DNA of 36,427 nucleotides from Salinivibrio sharmensis (GCF_001995985.1 NZ_MUFC01000023.1:4844-41270); one strand, 5' to 3'; positions 17,130-24,920 are shown, counted from the first letter of the stretch. The notes: generated from the sequence alone by a model not told the origin. Program-made: numbers and translations.

Positions 17130-17345
17130 GTAAGACCTTAGGGTCCTAGGTCCTAGGTCCTAGGGAAAGATTATGGAATACGGAATACGGAATACGGCGG
17201 AAAGAGACTAGACGCTTCGCTTCTAGAGACTAGAAAAAGCAGCCTCGTGCTCGCATCGGGGCCTTTGCTCTTTCCGTACTCTGTATTCCGTCATCGGTAT
17301 TCGGGAATTGGAATACAGAGCGCTTCGCTTACGGAGTACGGAAAA
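17130..17345. repeat. Composite heptamer element with nested CTAG module
   Basis: Three or more CCTAGGT units (about 17136-17164) and three GGAATAC units (17175-17196) are followed by a CTAG module GACTAGACGCTTCGCTTCTAG (17206-17226, overlapping units), then the AGCAGCCTCGTGCTCGCATC hairpin loop, TGCTCTTTCCGTACTC and a final GAGCGCTTCGCTTACGGA (about 17318-17335). The CTAG module sits inside what is the left hairpin arm at 14175. The remainder of the 17028-17377 spacer shows nothing else. Confidence 0.88.
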
Positions 17346-17377
17346 GAGCAGACCGAGCCCGTACTGTGGTTTTTCCT

Positions 17378-18544
17378 TCAATCCGCGCCGAACAAGTCGC
17401 GGGTGTAGACTTTACTTTCTACATCGCGGATCTCATCAACCATACGGTTGGCGACAATCACATCGGCGCGTTGTTTGAAGGTATCCAAGTCTTTGATCAC
17501 GTCTGAGTTAAAGAAGGAGTCTTCGTCAAGTACGGGCTCGTACACTACCACTTCAATGCCTTTGGCTTTAATCCGCTTCATGATCCCTTGGATAGCTGAG
17601 GCGCGGAAGTTGTCTGAGCCGGACTTCATCACCAAGCGATAGACGCCGACGACTTTAGGTTCACGCTTGATGATCGCATTAGCAATAAAGTCTTTGCGGG
17701 TGGTGTTGGCGTCAACGATGGCTTGAATGATGTTATTGGGCACGTCTTGGTAATTGGCCAATAGTTGACGGGTGTCTTTTGGCAGACAGTAACCGCCGTA
17801 GCCAAAGGAGGGGTTGTTGTAGTGATCGCCAATCCGTGGGTCTAGCCCTACCCCTTCAATGATCTGGCGTGCGTCCAAACCGTGGGATTCGGCGTAGCTG
17901 TCCAGCTCGTTGAAATAAGCGACGCGCATCGCCAAGTAGGTGTTGGAGAACAGCTTTACCGCTTCCGCTTCGGTGGAATGGGTAAACAAGACGGAGATAC
18001 CTGACTTCACTGCGCCTTGTTGCAACAAGGTGGCAAATTGGCGGGCGCGCTCGGATTGCTCACCGACAATTATTCGTGATGGATATAAATTATCGTAAAG
18101 TGCTTTGCCTTCACGTAAGAACTCAGGGGAGAAGAGGATATTTTCGCAACCCATCTTGCGCTTAATCTCAGCGGTATAACCGACCGGCACAGTCGATTTG
18201 ATCACCATCACCGCCTCTGGGTTAATCGCCATCACATCTTTAATCACCGCCTCGACCGAGCTGGTATTAAAGTAGTTGGTTTCGGGATCGTAGTCTGTGG
18301 GGGTGGCAATCACCACAAAATCAGCACCTCGATAGGCCTGCTCTTTATCTAAAGTGGCAGTAAAGTGAAGTGGTTTTTCGGCGAGAAATTGCTCTATTTC
18401 AGCATCGACAATCGGGGATTGTTGATTGTTAAGAAGATTGACCTTTTCTTCCACGATGTCGAGTGCGACCACTTCGTTGTGTTGCGCCAGTAGCATAGCG
18501 TTTGACAGGCCGACGTAACCTGTTCCAGCAACTGCAATTTTCAT
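17378..18544 (-). CDS. ugd: UDP-glucose 6-dehydrogenase
   Basis: A 388-residue enzyme, the same length as E. coli Ugd. It oxidises UDP-glucose to UDP-glucuronate with two NAD+, feeding capsule and other surface polymers. The N-terminal NAD site is [36 protein letters not shown] is the substrate and helix segment; the catalytic Cys is residue 253 in [21 protein letters not shown] precedes ATG 18544. It is separated from the Pse operon by two unrelated genes and composite repeats, but probably supplies precursor for a surface polymer of the same cell. Confidence 0.95.
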   Translation of the reverse strand: MKIAVAGTGYVGLSNAMLLAQHNEVVALDIVEEKVNLLNNQQSPIVDAEIEQFLAEKPLHFTATLDKEQAYRGADFVVIATPTDYDPETNYFNTSSVEAVIKDVMAINPEAVMVIKSTVPVGYTAEIKRKMGCENILFSPEFLREGKALYDNLYPSRIIVGEQSERARQFATLLQQGAVKSGISVLFTHSTEAEAVKLFSNTYLAMRVAYFNELDSYAESHGLDARQIIEGVGLDPRIGDHYNNPSFGYGGYCLPKDTRQLLANYQDVPNNIIQAIVDANTTRKDFIANAIIKREPKVVGVYRLVMKSGSDNFRASAIQGIMKRIKAKGIEVVVYEPVLDEDSFFNSDVIKDLDTFKQRADVIVANRMVDEIRDVESKVYTRDLFGAD

Positions 18545-18584
18545 CGGATTTCCCTTAAGTAATGTCTAGAAAAAGGGTATCACG

Positions 18585-18906
18585 TGGGGGCTCTAGGGGA
18601 AAGATCCTAGGGCCTTTAGGGGAAAGGACCTAGATCCTAGTTCCTAGGTCCTAGGGAATAAATCATGGGTTACGGATTACAGATCACGGATTACGGATTA
18701 CGGATTACGGATTACGGATTACGGATTACGGAAAAAGCATATCGAGCCAACTCCGGTAGATAAAGGTCCTAGTTCCTAGGATCCTAGGGCCTAGGGCCTA
18801 GGGAATAGATTATGGATGACGGGAAAGGGTCGAGACGCTTCTAGAAACTAAAGGCTAGAGACTAGGTAAAGCAGACCGTGCTCGCATCGGGGTTCTTGCT
18901 CTTTCT
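18585..18906. repeat. Composite heptamer element: CCTAGGT, GGATTAC and CTAG modules
   Basis: CCTAGGT-type units at 18592-18655, nine GGATTAC-type units at 18667-18729, a truncated copy of the hairpin block (GGAAAAAGCATATCGAGCC), a CCTAGG cluster at 18768-18803, then a CTAG module and the GTGCTCGCATCGGGGTTC block. Bases 18794-18906 recur as a direct repeat at 19695-19813, on the far side of the OmpA-like gene. Confidence 0.88.
18667..18729. repeat. Tandem heptamer array GGATTAC, 9 units
   Basis: Nine units: GGGTTAC, GGATTAC, AGATCAC and six perfect GGATTAC. It occupies the position held by GGAATAC at 15701-15763, so the unit has changed by one base and then re-amplified. Confidence 0.95.
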
Positions 18907-18954
18907 ATGTTCAAGATCTTGAGTACGGCCAATACCTTTAAGACGACATGCTTT

Positions 18955-18984
18955 TTGTCTTATTTTCAGCCAAGTAGATATAAA
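18955..18984 (+). promoter_or_regulatory. Sigma-70-like promoter for the OmpA-like gene
   Basis: TTGTCT (18955-18960), 18 bases, then TATAAA (18979-18984). A CATGATTTAGTCATG inverted repeat (18991-19005) lies at the expected start of transcription and could be an operator. Confidence 0.55.
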
Positions 18985-19079
18985 ACAGCGCATGATTTAG
19001 TCATGTAACACTGTTAATGATTTCAATTATCGTTCTGATCATTACAATGCCAGCGCTTTTAATCTACGAGGATAGAATT

Positions 19080-19631
19080 ATGCGCTTAACAAAACTCATT
19101 GCAATTTCATGCTTGATCCCATCTGCTGTTGCCATAGCCAAGGATGCACCGAAAAAAGATATTATTGATGAATCTTATATAGGTATCCAACTTGGACAGT
19201 CATCCATCGACTATCAGGGGATAGATGATACCGATTCTGGTTTTAAACTATTGGCCGGACATCGTTATAAGAACATCGGTATTGAGGCGGCCTATACGGA
19301 TCTTGGCGGGACAAATGGTTACATCACCCCATATAAAACGTTCGCGCTTGATGCCTCTACAGTAAGTTTATCTGCGATGGGTTACCTACCAGTGAATGAG
19401 TCGTTTTCTTTCTTTGGTAAGCTGGGACTGAACAAATGGTCTGTCGATGGCACTGCTCGCACCCACAACCAAACCTTTTCTGACTCTTCAGATGGTACCG
19501 ATCCCGTTTTTGGCTTGGGCGCGACGTATGATTTGGGCCAGTATGTAAATCTGCGCGTTGAAGCCGAGCGTTATCAACTTGATGACGCAGACGTCGACTT
19601 TATTTCTGTTGGTGTCGGTTACATATTTTAA
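19080..19631 (+). CDS. Small outer-membrane beta-barrel protein (OmpA-like/OmpW-size)
   Basis: A 183-residue protein with signal peptide MRLTKLIAISCLIPSAVAIA. The mature part shows alternating strand patterns: YIGIQLGQSSIDYQ, FKLLAGHRYKNIGIEAAYTDLGG, VSLSAMGYLPVNESFSFFGKLGLNKW, DPVFGLGATYDLGQYVNLRVEAERYQ, and it ends on an aromatic residue (VGVGYIF), the barrel-assembly signal. This is the eight-stranded OmpA transmembrane-like fold without a peptidoglycan domain. ATG 19080 is chosen because GAGGA lies seven bases upstream; an in-frame ATG at 19017 would hide the signal peptide. It is the only plus-strand gene of the repeat-rich region from 13.5 to 22 kb and lies between direct repeats. Ligand or role unknown. 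Confidence 0.82.
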   Translation: MRLTKLIAISCLIPSAVAIAKDAPKKDIIDESYIGIQLGQSSIDYQGIDDTDSGFKLLAGHRYKNIGIEAAYTDLGGTNGYITPYKTFALDASTVSLSAMGYLPVNESFSFFGKLGLNKWSVDGTARTHNQTFSDSSDGTDPVFGLGATYDLGQYVNLRVEAERYQLDDADVDFISVGVGYIF

Positions 19632-19904
19632 CCGAAGCGCTCTGTATTCCAACTCCTGAATACCGATGCTGGAATACTAAGTTCCTAGGACCTAGGCCCT
19701 AGGGTATAGATTATGGATGACGGGAAGGGGACGAAACGCTTCGCTCCTAGAAACTAGAAACTAGAGGCTAGGTAAAGCAGCCTTGTTCTCGCATTGGGGT
19801 TCTTGCTCTTTCTGTACTCCGTATTCAGTACTCCGCATTCGGGAAATTGAATACGGAGCGCTTCGCTTACAGATAACGGAAAAGAGTAAGAAAGGCTCTA
19901 GGTC
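19632..19904. repeat. Composite heptamer element after the OmpA-like gene
   Basis: It begins directly at the stop codon with GAAGCGCTCTGTATTCC, then CCTAGG units (19681-19704), a CTAG module (19735-19772), the GTTCTCGCATTGGGGTTC hairpin block, a GAGCGCTTCGCTTACAG unit (19857) and a CTAGGTCCTAAGG unit that supplies the stop codon of the lipoprotein gene. Confidence 0.88.
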
Positions 19905-21389
19905 CTAAGGATTACTCGTCGATATTTGATAGTGATCGATGATTTTCTTTTGTCGTGCCAGTTGCTCTCGCTCGTAGGTGGTGAAGAGCGCGGGCAATGG
20001 ATCCACACTTAGGTCACTATTATCAGTAATACTTGGGTTGGTGTGTTCTGCCATTAGCGCTGCTAAAGCTTGATCGTTTTCTGTGTACATCACGCTGATA
20101 TCATAATTAGATAATGTACCTGCACCATTTACTAGTGAATCAATAGTATTGTTGTCGAACAATGGGACGGTTTGCTGAGCATTTGCTTCAGCATAGATAA
20201 CGTGTGTGACTGTTGTCGAACCGTCTGCGACTTGATAAGCAATACGTTGAATCCCCACTTGGCCGCCAGCACCGTTGCCATAGGCTGATAACGTTCCACT
20301 TCCATCGATATTCGCGTTTGTCTGTTGTGGAACTGTGATGCTATCTGCCAGATCCGTACGACCTAATCCCGCGCTTAGTTGTGTATCAGACAATTGTTGC
20401 GCGGTCGATAGTTGCCATTGATCACCTGAAGCGTCCACGCTTCCTTCTGCGGTTAAAAAGTAATCCAGATTGTTACTGTCTGGATCATAGCGGTAGGTGA
20501 TGGTATCGCTCGCGCTGTGAGGCAAGTTTTGCCAAATATAGGGCGTTTGCTGGTAGTCAGCATAGAGGGCGGCGGAGGTTAGGTTGTAGGTGTTTGCGGG
20601 AGCTGTCCAGCTGTTGCTTTCGATTAACTTGTCAAGTTCCTCTGTGGCATTATCGGACAGATTAAAGAATTTGTAATCTGTGATTTCTCGCGGCGTCTCT
20701 ACATCTGAAATATCAGTGTTATTGGGGTCGCCTGCAGCTTTTTGAGCATATCCTACCCCTAATGCACTCCTGAATGCTCTGCTGACCGTTTTAGCGCCAA
20801 AGTTTGATGAAAGCGCTCGCTTATCTGGCGTTGTGATACCAACGCTATGCGCATCAGAGCCATTCGAAACATCAACCCTGACATTTGAATACTCTCGTTC
20901 ATCCGGCTTGGTTGCGCCTGAGGTTACGCATCGATCATCATTACTGACGCTGTCGACAGGGTAACCAAACAGTACAGACTGACTTAGTGCATTTTTCTGA
21001 TAGGATATCGCACTGATATCACCTTTCTCTGCCAGAACAAACGTAACATAGCCCTCTTCTGGGACAATTGACTGATTAATCCTTAATTTATTCGAGCCGA
21101 TATCATAAGTATCAGTCACGCCACCTTGTTCATCTTGTATGAGAATCGTTCCGGTTGTATCGATACCACTTATAATCCGATCTTTAGTCGCCAGTATCTG
21201 TTTTCCATCTTGCTTTTCACCATAAACTGCACACCTGCTGTTAGCGTCTGATTTCGCATAAAGAGCAGCAAACTCAAAGGTATACTTAGGGGTTGGCTTG
21301 GGTTGGCTGCCGCCGCTGTCGTCACTGCCGCCGCCGCAACCGGATAAGGTTAGAGGGATAAGGATCGCTAAAAGTTGCTTGTTAAACAT
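19905..21389 (-). CDS. Predicted outer-membrane lipoprotein, function unknown
   Basis: A 494-residue lipoprotein: MFNKQLLAILIPLTLSGCGGG has a lipobox (LSGC) with Cys18, followed by a Gly/Ser/Pro linker (GGGSDDSGGSQPKPTPK). The body is rich in Ser, Thr, Asp and Asn with no domain that I recognise; two Cys (CAVYGE and DDRCVTSG) may pair. Vibrionaceae have large sheath or surface lipoproteins of similar design (such as flagellar sheath protein A), but I cannot establish a match. The TAG stop lies in a CTAGGTCC-type repeat, so the final residues STSNP may be repeat-derived. There is only a weak ribosome-binding site before ATG 21389. No recognisable promoter was identified in 21390-21600. Confidence 0.75.
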   Translation of the reverse strand: MFNKQLLAILIPLTLSGCGGGSDDSGGSQPKPTPKYTFEFAALYAKSDANSRCAVYGEKQDGKQILATKDRIISGIDTTGTILIQDEQGGVTDTYDIGSNKLRINQSIVPEEGYVTFVLAEKGDISAISYQKNALSQSVLFGYPVDSVSNDDRCVTSGATKPDEREYSNVRVDVSNGSDAHSVGITTPDKRALSSNFGAKTVSRAFRSALGVGYAQKAAGDPNNTDISDVETPREITDYKFFNLSDNATEELDKLIESNSWTAPANTYNLTSAALYADYQQTPYIWQNLPHSASDTITYRYDPDSNNLDYFLTAEGSVDASGDQWQLSTAQQLSDTQLSAGLGRTDLADSITVPQQTNANIDGSGTLSAYGNGAGGQVGIQRIAYQVADGSTTVTHVIYAEANAQQTVPLFDNNTIDSLVNGAGTLSNYDISVMYTENDQALAALMAEHTNPSITDNSDLSVDPLPALFTTYEREQLARQKKIIDHYQISTSNP

Positions 21390-21601
21390 AGTTGATACTC
21401 TTTGGGTCTTGGTGCCAATCTAACGGCAAGTGTTTGCCTTTGAATGCATGATGGCGTGGGTTATGCAAAAAGTGAGCCGAAGCTACGTTACTATCCACTG
21501 CGACTAGGTTAGCGTTTTTAGATAAGGGATAAAAGCAACTTGGGCAATTGCTGTGAGGGTGAAAATAGCTTGAAATCATTGTTCGGTGAGGGATAGATAG
21601 C

Positions 21602-21629
21602 AAAAAACCGCCACGAGGGCGGTTTTTTT
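21602..21629 (-). terminator. Rho-independent terminator of tRNA-Ser
   Basis: Stem CCGCC/GGCGG with a five-base loop (21608-21622), A6 on one side and T7 on the other, five bases past the tRNA 3' end. It can act in both directions. Confidence 0.9.
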
Positions 21630-21634
21630 AATGA

Positions 21635-21722
21635 TGGCGGTGAGAGAGGGATTCGAACCCTCGATACGTTGCCGTATACACGCTTTCCAGGCGTGCTCCT
21701 TCAGCCACTCGGACACCTCACC
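21635..21722 (-). tRNA. serX: tRNA-Ser(GGA)
   Basis: 88 nt on the minus strand: acceptor GGTGAGG pairs with CTCACC near the 3' end, the class II long variable arm is ATACGGCAACGTAT, the T-arm GGTTCGAATCC is intact, and the anticodon is GGA in ACGCCTGGAAAGCGT. The CCA end is encoded. It decodes UCC and UCU. The sequence is almost identical to E. coli tRNA-Ser(GGA) as I recall it. Confidence 0.96.
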
Positions 21723-21790
21723 ATATTGTCTGTTACGCGAGCTATTTATTGGGTGGACTTGAGCTACCCGCAGTCGCGTTAACGGGGCGT

Positions 21791-21819
21791 ACTATAGAGA
21801 GTTGCCGCTTTGCGGTCAA
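21791..21819 (-). promoter_or_regulatory. Promoter of tRNA-Ser
   Basis: On the minus strand TTGACC (21819-21814), 17 bases, TATAGT (21796-21791), followed by a GC-rich discriminator (ACGCCCCG) typical of stringently controlled stable-RNA promoters. The tRNA starts about 60 bases downstream. Confidence 0.85.
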
Positions 21820-22009
21820 GCTGTTGGTGATGGCTTTGGGTTTAAATGGCTATTCCATCACCAAAAGCATCTCTATGTCTGGAAAAACTGAGTTAACTCC
21901 CCCCGATTCAGTCGCCAACGTATTGAGCAACAGCGTGCGAGCGATGGAAGCGCGCGAGTGCGAAAGCTGTTAAACTCATGGCATTGATCAAAATACAAAT
22001 AAGAGTGTT

Positions 22010-22588
22010 ATGACGTTAGCCGACTTTCTCACCCAGCATGCCGATAGCGAGCAGCTACTTAACGAAATGCAAACTCGTGGTGTCGTCACCGCGATGGCGG
22101 CCGCGCCTCATGTTATTAGCCCTAGCGAGTGGCTTCCTGTGATGTGGGGTGGCGAAGAACAAGCGCCGTTTGAGAATCATGAGCAGTTTGAGCAGTACGC
22201 CAATCTGATTGTGGATATTTGGAATGAACAGCGTCAGCAGTTGTTGGAGAAAACCTGGCTATGGCCAGAAGGCTGTTTGCTTGATGACGCTGAGATTGTC
22301 AACCAAGCGACGCGCGATTTCGCCGAAGGGTTACTACAAGGCTGGAGCCTGACCCGTGATGACTGGGAAACACTGATGCCGGAAAACACCGATGGTAATG
22401 CCCTACTCGGTGGCGTGGTGCTGTCTATTAGCTTGCTTTACGACCCAGAAACCGCGCTTTCTACCATGGAAGCGCAAGGCGCCGAAGAGCTGGCACAGTT
22501 TGAGGAAATCTTTAACGCCATGCCTACCATGTTGTGTGGTTTAAGCCTCCACGGTGCGGCGTTGGCGGAAGATGCAGAAGGGGCATAA
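22010..22588 (+). CDS. UPF0149 / YecA-YgfB family protein
   Basis: A 192-residue acidic protein whose pattern matches the UPF0149 family: an N-terminal helix MTLADFLTQHADSEQLLNEM, G-V-TAMAAAPHVISPSEWLPVMWGGEE, and FAEGLLQGWSLTRDDWETL. The SEC-C metal-binding tail found in YecA is absent, so it is the short form. The family's biochemical role is not established. ATG 22010 follows an AAGAG about seven bases upstream. It lies after the tRNA-Ser promoter region, divergent from it; the 21820-22009 gap holds no other gene that I can support. A heptamer element begins directly after its stop. Confidence 0.82.
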   Translation: MTLADFLTQHADSEQLLNEMQTRGVVTAMAAAPHVISPSEWLPVMWGGEEQAPFENHEQFEQYANLIVDIWNEQRQQLLEKTWLWPEGCLLDDAEIVNQATRDFAEGLLQGWSLTRDDWETLMPENTDGNALLGGVVLSISLLYDPETALSTMEAQGAEELAQFEEIFNAMPTMLCGLSLHGAALAEDAEGA

Positions 22589-22592
22589 AAGT

Positions 22593-22723
22593 AGGGTCCT
22601 AGGCGATAGTATACAGGGCCTTGAATACAGAGCGCTTCGCTTACGGAGTAAGGGAAGAGCAGAAATCAGTGCCTAGGTCCTAGGATCCTAGGACCTAGGC
22701 ACTTAGTTCTCCGTATTCCGTCA
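22593..22723. repeat. Composite heptamer element with 36-bp perfect palindrome
   Basis: GAATACAGAGCGCTTCGCTT (from 22623) leads to a perfect 36-bp palindrome at 22668-22703 made of CCTAGGT units around a central GGATCC, then CTTAGTTCTCCGTATTCCGT. A near copy is at 25963-26063. Confidence 0.93.
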
Positions 22724-22730
22724 AATGATT

Positions 22731-22911
22731 CGATTGGCGACGATGGCGCAAGCCCTTACCCGATGTTGGATACGTACAAATAGGCCAACGCGGGCGCCTG
22801 TCACGATCGAAGTTAATCGTTGGCTTTGATATCGGATGGCGCCGTGCAACGGGCGCGCGGCGGAAATCACACCAAGCTTGTGCGATCGAGAAGGCGCTTA
22901 TGCCGACCTAC
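22731..22911 (-). repeat. REP-like element, copy 3 (inverted)
   Basis: Reads as a minus-strand GTAGGTCGGCATAAGCGCC head at 22911, with the GCGCCGTGCAACGGGCGCGC hairpin at about 22842-22861 and a degenerate tail. Copy 4 follows head-to-tail; the two heads are exactly 200 bp apart. Confidence 0.8.
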
Positions 22912-22930
22912 GCCTGGTTTGTATATCGGT

Positions 22931-23111
22931 GGTTCCATTGGCGTAGGTGACACAAGCCCCGGCAAGGTGTTGGGTATGTGCACATTGCCAACTGGGCGCC
23001 TGTCACGATCGGTGCCAATTTTAACCACGATGTCGATGGCGCCGTGCAACGGGCGCGCGGCGGAAATCACGCCAAGCTTGTGCGATCGAGAAGGCGCTTA
23101 TACCGACCTAC
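22931..23111 (-). repeat. REP-like element, copy 4 (inverted)
   Basis: The most complete copy: tail CCATTGGCGTAGGTGACAC at 22934, hairpin at about 23040-23060 and head CGCTTATACCGACCTAC ending at 23111. It carries the longer central segment (CACGCCAAGCTTGTGCGATC) that copies 1, 3, 5 and 8 share and copy 2 lacks. Confidence 0.82.
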
Positions 23112-23181
23112 GCCTGGTTTATATATCGATGATTCCATCCGACCTTGTATTTTTTTAGGTAATATAAACAACTTACTGCCA

Positions 23182-23469
23182 CTAATGAGCTTCTAATGCT
23201 TTGTAAAACTCAGGGTTATCTTTAATAGTGTGAAGCACCTTCGCAGCTAAACCGGAGGGATTACGACGCTTGTTTTCCCAGCTTTTTACTGTCTCTACGC
23301 TCACGCTCATCGCTTTGGCAAACTCAGAGCGAGATACATTCAGAATATCTTCACGAATAGCCTTAACGTCTTCAATGGCATAAGAAGTAACACGAGAGGG
23401 CTCCATGTTTTCTTTCTTGATTTCGACTGCCTCTTCAAGGGACGTCTTTAGATCTGCAAAAATACTCAT
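23182..23469 (-). CDS. higA: HigA2/NadS-type antitoxin, XRE family
   Basis: A 95-residue antitoxin with a C-terminal helix-turn-helix: the segment IREDILNVSRSEFAKAMSVSVETVKSWENKRRNPSGLAAKVL is the HigA-type XRE domain, with the recognition helix around VSVETVKSWE. The N-terminal 35 residues are charged and probably form the toxin-binding tail. It starts within the end of higB (four-base ATGA overlap). Toxin-first order with a C-terminal DNA-binding domain is the HigB2-HigA2 arrangement known in Vibrio cholerae. It should repress its own promoter at 23823-23884. Confidence 0.9.
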   Translation of the reverse strand: MSIFADLKTSLEEAVEIKKENMEPSRVTSYAIEDVKAIREDILNVSRSEFAKAMSVSVETVKSWENKRRNPSGLAAKVLHTIKDNPEFYKALEAH

Positions 23470-23801
23470 TCCCCATTACCTCGAAGTTGTTTAACTAGTT
23501 CTTTCAACTGCTTTTTCTCTTCATGTGTCAAAGTTTCTTGCGTTGCTTTAGCATACACATACACTAAATAAATGGTTTCAGCGTGAGCAAAATAATATAG
23601 GACCCTTAGACTCCCGCTCTTTCCTTGCCCTTTCTTGGCCATCCTGACTTTTCTTAGCCCACCTGTACCTTGAATCAGATCGCCCTTTTCAGGTTGAGCG
23701 ATGAGTTCGCTCTGTAGCTCTTTCAATTCATCATCAGATGCGAGTGCAGTAATTAATCTGGTAAATGTTGGGGTCTCAATAAAATGGAGTGCGTGGCTCA
23801 C
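23466..23801 (-). CDS. higB: HigB2/RelE-type toxin (mRNA interferase)
   Basis: A 111-residue RelE-fold toxin. The stretch DLIQGTGGLRKVRMAKKGQGKSGSLRVLYYF closely matches the HigB2 core (D-IQGTGGLRK-R), with basic residues that in the family act at the ribosome to cleave mRNA. GTG 23801 has AAGGAG eight bases upstream and is the first codon. It is cotranscribed with the overlapping antitoxin gene. The pair sits between REP copies in a spacer that otherwise has no genes. Confidence 0.9.
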   Translation of the reverse strand: MSHALHFIETPTFTRLITALASDDELKELQSELIAQPEKGDLIQGTGGLRKVRMAKKGQGKSGSLRVLYYFAHAETIYLVYVYAKATQETLTHEEKKQLKELVKQLRGNGE

Positions 23802-23822
23802 GTTTGGAGCTCCTTATACCTT

Positions 23823-23884
23823 ATAGTATGTGTACTAAGTACCCGCTGTCAACATAGCCCAACGAAATAACGGGTACACAGTAC
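23823..23884 (-). promoter_or_regulatory. higBA promoter with two operator-like palindromes
   Basis: On the minus strand TTGACA (23852-23847), 18 bases, TACTAT (23828-23823). A perfect GTACT-A-AGTAC palindrome (23832-23842) lies between the boxes, and a related GTAC-ACA-GTAC (23874-23884) lies upstream, 42 bp centre to centre. These are probable HigA binding sites. Confidence 0.7.
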
Positions 23885-23917
23885 ACTAAAAATGTGTTCG
23901 TTGATGCACTGCGCCTG

Positions 23918-24068
23918 TTACGTTCGGCGCCAATTTTGACCACGATGTCGGATGGCGCGCGGCGGAAATCACACCAAGCTTGTGCGATCGAGAAGGCGCT
24001 TATGCCGACCTACGCCTGGTTTATATATCGATGATCCTATTGGCGACGGTGACACAAATCCCTGCGCA
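23918..24068 (-). repeat. REP-like element, copy 5, and the tail of a further copy
   Basis: Inverted copy with its head GTAGGTCGGCATAAGCGCC at 24013; the CCGTGCAACGG segment of the hairpin is deleted. A tail-like piece (TATTGGCGACGGTGACACAA, 24035-24054) follows, just before the RAYT gene. Confidence 0.75.
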
Positions 24069-24185
24069 ACAAACACTTTCGATCTTGTTTCTCGGCTGAA
24101 TTCTAATTTATTGTAATGAAACTTGATTCCTGCCTTGGGTTCGCGTCACTTGATCGTATGTGAAGGTGGCAAAAGAGAGCCTGGA

Positions 24186-24671
24186 ATGCGGTATCGGAGA
24201 AATTATGCACATGGTGGCACGTATTTTTTTACGGTAAATCTACACGACAGAGAGATGCAATTGCTCACGGAGCATATAAGGTTACTGCGTTCAGCGGTGG
24301 CAACCGTCAAAGCGTCTCGTCCTTTTCAAATCGATGCTTGGGTTGTTTTACCTGATCATTTACATGCTATTTGGACACTTCCCGATAATGACTCAGATTA
24401 TTCAACTAGGTGGCGCGAGATAAAGAAGCTATTTACTAAAAGTGTGTCCCGAATTGATAAGCGACTCGTTACAGGAAAAGGGATGGTATGGCAAGATCGG
24501 TTTTGGGAGCATACAACCAGGGATGAGCGAGATTTTAAGCATCATTTTGATTATGTGCATTTCAATCCGGTTAAACATGGTTGGGTTGAGCGCGTCGTTG
24601 ATTGGCCGTATTCCTCATTTCATCGTGAAGTTAAAAGAGGGATTTATCATCCCTCGTGGAATTTGTGTTGA
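24186..24671 (+). CDS. REP-associated tyrosine transposase (RAYT), HUH/Y1 family
   Basis: A 161-residue transposase related to IS200/IS605 TnpA. It opens MRYRRNYAHGGTYFFTVNL, the typical RAYT start (RRxxxxGGxYFFT). The metal-binding HUH motif is His58-Leu59-His60 in VVLPDHLHAIW, and the catalytic Tyr is Tyr123 in FDYVHFNPVKHGW. WQDRFWEHTTRDERDF is the conserved middle segment. Key residues are all present, so it looks functional. ATG 24186 is chosen on homology; an in-frame TTG at 24123 would add unrelated residues. RAYTs act on REP hairpins with a GTAG-type guide; the many GTAGGTCGG repeats around it are the likely substrate. Confidence 0.93.
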   Translation: MRYRRNYAHGGTYFFTVNLHDREMQLLTEHIRLLRSAVATVKASRPFQIDAWVVLPDHLHAIWTLPDNDSDYSTRWREIKKLFTKSVSRIDKRLVTGKGMVWQDRFWEHTTRDERDFKHHFDYVHFNPVKHGWVERVVDWPYSSFHREVKRGIYHPSWNLC

Positions 24672-24714
24672 GCAATTATCGATGCAGAACGATAATTTAA
24701 ACGCCGATGATATC

Positions 24715-24902
24715 ATTGGCGTCAATGACACAAGCCCCTGCAAGATGTTGGATAAGTGCACCTTGTCAACGGGCGCTTGTTACACTGCGCCATGCAATGG
24801 GCGCCTGTTACGATCGGTGCTAAATTTACCACCAATGTAGGATGGAGCGCGGCCCACATTGTGATACTTATTGGCACTGTGCTGGCGCTTATGCCGACCT
24901 AC
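24715..24902 (-). repeat. REP-like element, copy 6 (inverted)
   Basis: Degenerate copy downstream of the RAYT: ATTGGCGTCAATGACACAAG at 24717, GCGCCATGCAATGGGCGCCT near 24787, head GTAGGTCGGCATAAGCGCC at 24902. It resembles copy 2 in its central part (CACATTGTGATACTTATTGG) and not copies 3-5. Confidence 0.75.
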
Positions 24903-24920
24903 GCGTACTTTAACGGCAAT

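Noticed and set aside
21382-21603. 73-residue minus-strand open frame before the lipoprotein
   Set aside because: No family resemblance; overlaps the lipoprotein start and sits between it and a terminator.
21749-21973. 74-residue plus-strand open frame after tRNA-Ser
   Set aside because: It overlaps the tRNA promoter, has no ribosome-binding site and resembles no family.
22820-23158. 112-residue plus-strand open frame
   Set aside because: Composed entirely of two REP-like copies; the repeated CNGRAAEITPSLCDR peptide reflects the DNA repeat.
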